In this document: one piece after another, positions 63,121 to 64,000 of the stretch
How positions within the stretch are numbered: position 1 is the stretch's first letter
Layout: every line of letters starts with the position of its first letter
Assembly (NCBI GenBank): GCA_021740785.1
Contig: JAIOZI010000005.1
Coordinates: forward strand, 41,179 to 105,178
Origin: Melioribacteraceae bacterium
GTDB taxonomy: Bacteria; Bacteroidota; Ignavibacteria; Ignavibacteriales; Melioribacteraceae
Length of the DNA stretch: 64,000 bases
Direction of reading: 5' to 3'
Program-made: the position numbers and the translations under genes
Notes under the pieces: generated by a model
Databases searched by the model: none
Told to the model about the DNA's origin: nothing
Seen by the model: only the letters and a program-made list of their open reading frames with translations

Positions 63121-63785
63121 ACTTCAATCAGAAAATCTGCCCTTCTGGCAGACTATTTGTAAGTTAAGAAATATCAGATACTTAGTCATATAGAATTTTT
63201 GAATTCTTTATTTAAGTAAAATATTTTTTACAAATTGTCGGGGTTAATCCCGTAACATAAAATGATTTATTAAAACATTTTATGAGTGATCAGCGGTAAA
63301 AATTTCATTTCCAATGAATTTTTTGGGATTAATAAAAAACTTTTTCGCACCTGTAAATTTACGGAAGGTTTCCCGTGAAATTTCGGGAGTAATTAAATCA
63401 AATCATTTTGAAATTAATCATCTGTTATTTGGGGATGGAAATCATTCATTCCCGATTTTGTAGGTTAAAATTCTTTTCTTCAATAAAGCTTTACCCAATC
63501 CGGAACTAAATTATTTTTCTAATTCTCCGGCTTTGGATTTACTTGAAGCCACAATGAAGGAATCCAAATTTAACGGTTGGTAAAATTATGTGGATTGACC
63601 AGAACCTCTTGATGTTCAGAATATCTTCGCTCGATGTTAGCAATTTTCAAAAAAAATAATTTTCTCTTTACTTACTAAAAAGTAAACGAAATGTATTTCA
63701 AATTTTACTATAACTTTGAATATTGTTTCTTACAATTAATAATAAAAACAAAACTAAAATCAACAAGAGAGAGGAATGCGAGCTA
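63121..63785. other. Hairpin-rich intergenic stretch
   Basis: No convincing gene is seen. Hairpins include TCTGCC/GGCAGA (63136-63152), CGGG/CCCG (63239-63252), CATAAAATG/CATTTTATG (63256-63284), TTCATT/AATGAA (63304-63318) and TCCCG/CGGGA (63371-63388). Confidence 0.5.
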
Positions 63786-64000
63786 GTCAGCCGAAGCTTG
63801 TAAAGAACTGTGTTTTTGAATAATACTATTCAGCGTAGGCTGGTAAGTCAGCCGAAGCTTGAAACGAACTATGTTTTTGAATAATACTATTCAGCGTAGG
63901 CTGGTAAGTCAGCCGAAGCTTGTAAAGAACTGTGTTTTTGAATAATACTATTCAGCGTAGGCTGGTAAGTCAGCCGAAGCTTGTAAAGAACTGTGTTTTT
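63786..64000 (+). repeat. 61 bp tandem repeat array running off the window
   Basis: Units start at 63786, 63847, 63908 and 63969 (period exactly 61). Copies 1, 3 and 4 are identical as far as seen, and copy 2 differs at three positions. Each unit runs GTCAGCCGAAGCTTG, an AT-rich centre with GAATA/TATTC, then TTCAGCGTAGGCTGG. CAGCC-GAA-GCT can pair with AGC-GTA-GGCTG. The unit is homologous, in inverse orientation, to the repeats beside tRNA-Ser at 27.06 and 27.55 kb. Confidence 0.9.

Noticed and set aside
63464..63583. Short open frame of about 39 codons ending in NGW-stop
   Set aside because: Codon pattern looks faintly protein-like, but there is no usable start codon, no match to any family and stops surround it.
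63786..64000. CRISPR array
   Set aside because: The 61 bp units are contiguous and almost identical, with no unique spacers between them.

Overview
The window is AT-rich bacterial DNA that fits the Bacteroidota/Chlorobiota/Ignavibacteriota group, most likely an Ignavibacteria-like lineage. The main reason is five C-terminal type IX secretion (T9SS type A) sorting domains of the NYPNPFNP...GxYxYRI...KKLxLxK kind (genes at 15318, 40000, 52995 and 61762, plus a remnant at 63019). Other support comes from many Cys-lipobox lipoproteins, a DUF5777-type beta-barrel, a fused MFS/spermidine synthase and a DUF6600-type Trp-rich protein. Genes are tightly packed, mostly on the minus strand, in short operons with 1-8 base overlaps. 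Long intergenic stretches are rare and full of hairpins and repeats.

Layout. 1-4700: a truncated glycosyltransferase, a membrane multihaem cytochrome c and a two-gene ABC exporter. 4789-10640: four co-directional envelope genes (OmpA-like, repeat lipoprotein, large beta-rich protein, SH3/beta-barrel). 10790-17914: DinB-like protein, a ~310 bp MITE-like palindrome, then a divergent locus. The minus arm of that locus is yceI-marR. The plus arm is a CX4CH cytochrome-like lipoprotein, a second YceI, a DUF5777 barrel and a secreted haem/repeat protein. Between the arms lie dyad-symmetric candidate operators. 17920-26452: two overlapping PEP/pyruvate-binding-domain genes, one carrying GAF and nucleotidyltransferase domains, then glutamate dehydrogenase and a dihydroorotase-like protein that has lost metal ligands. 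26973-27800: tRNA-Ser(CGA), followed by a 498 bp partial tandem duplication containing a small GIY-YIG nuclease gene and structured repeats. 29548-37874: a long minus-strand run of M14 peptidase, ABC ATPase, SBP-permease fusion, egtB, egtD, cyclic-nucleotide-gated-type K+ channel and mtgA. I read its core as an ergothioneine synthesis and uptake locus. 37988-50351: NhaC antiporter, GH18 T9SS protein, ferritin, rpmB, rlmL, M28 and M49-like peptidases and a thioredoxin-fold protein. 50403-51742: three tandem Hsp20 genes behind a possible sigma-54 promoter. 52059-61132: MORN-like protein, T9SS M28 peptidase, a LuxR/HisKA_3 two-component pair and the MFS/spermidine synthase. 61133-64000: repeat-rich DNA with a frameshifted T9SS gene, a gene remnant and a 61 bp tandem array running off the end.

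Strongest leads. (1) A repeat family with a conserved hairpin architecture occurs both around the GIY-YIG gene next to tRNA-Ser and as the 61 bp array at the right edge. (2) An SBP-permease transporter lies beside egtB-egtD with domain order opposite to that known for EgtU. (3) Six short palindromes, four of them in about 52 bp register, have variable stems and a conserved core (61464-61755). (4) Two tandem PEP/pyruvate-binding proteins share an unrecognised C-terminal domain, and one carries a nucleotidyltransferase. All readings are by eye; no database search was run.
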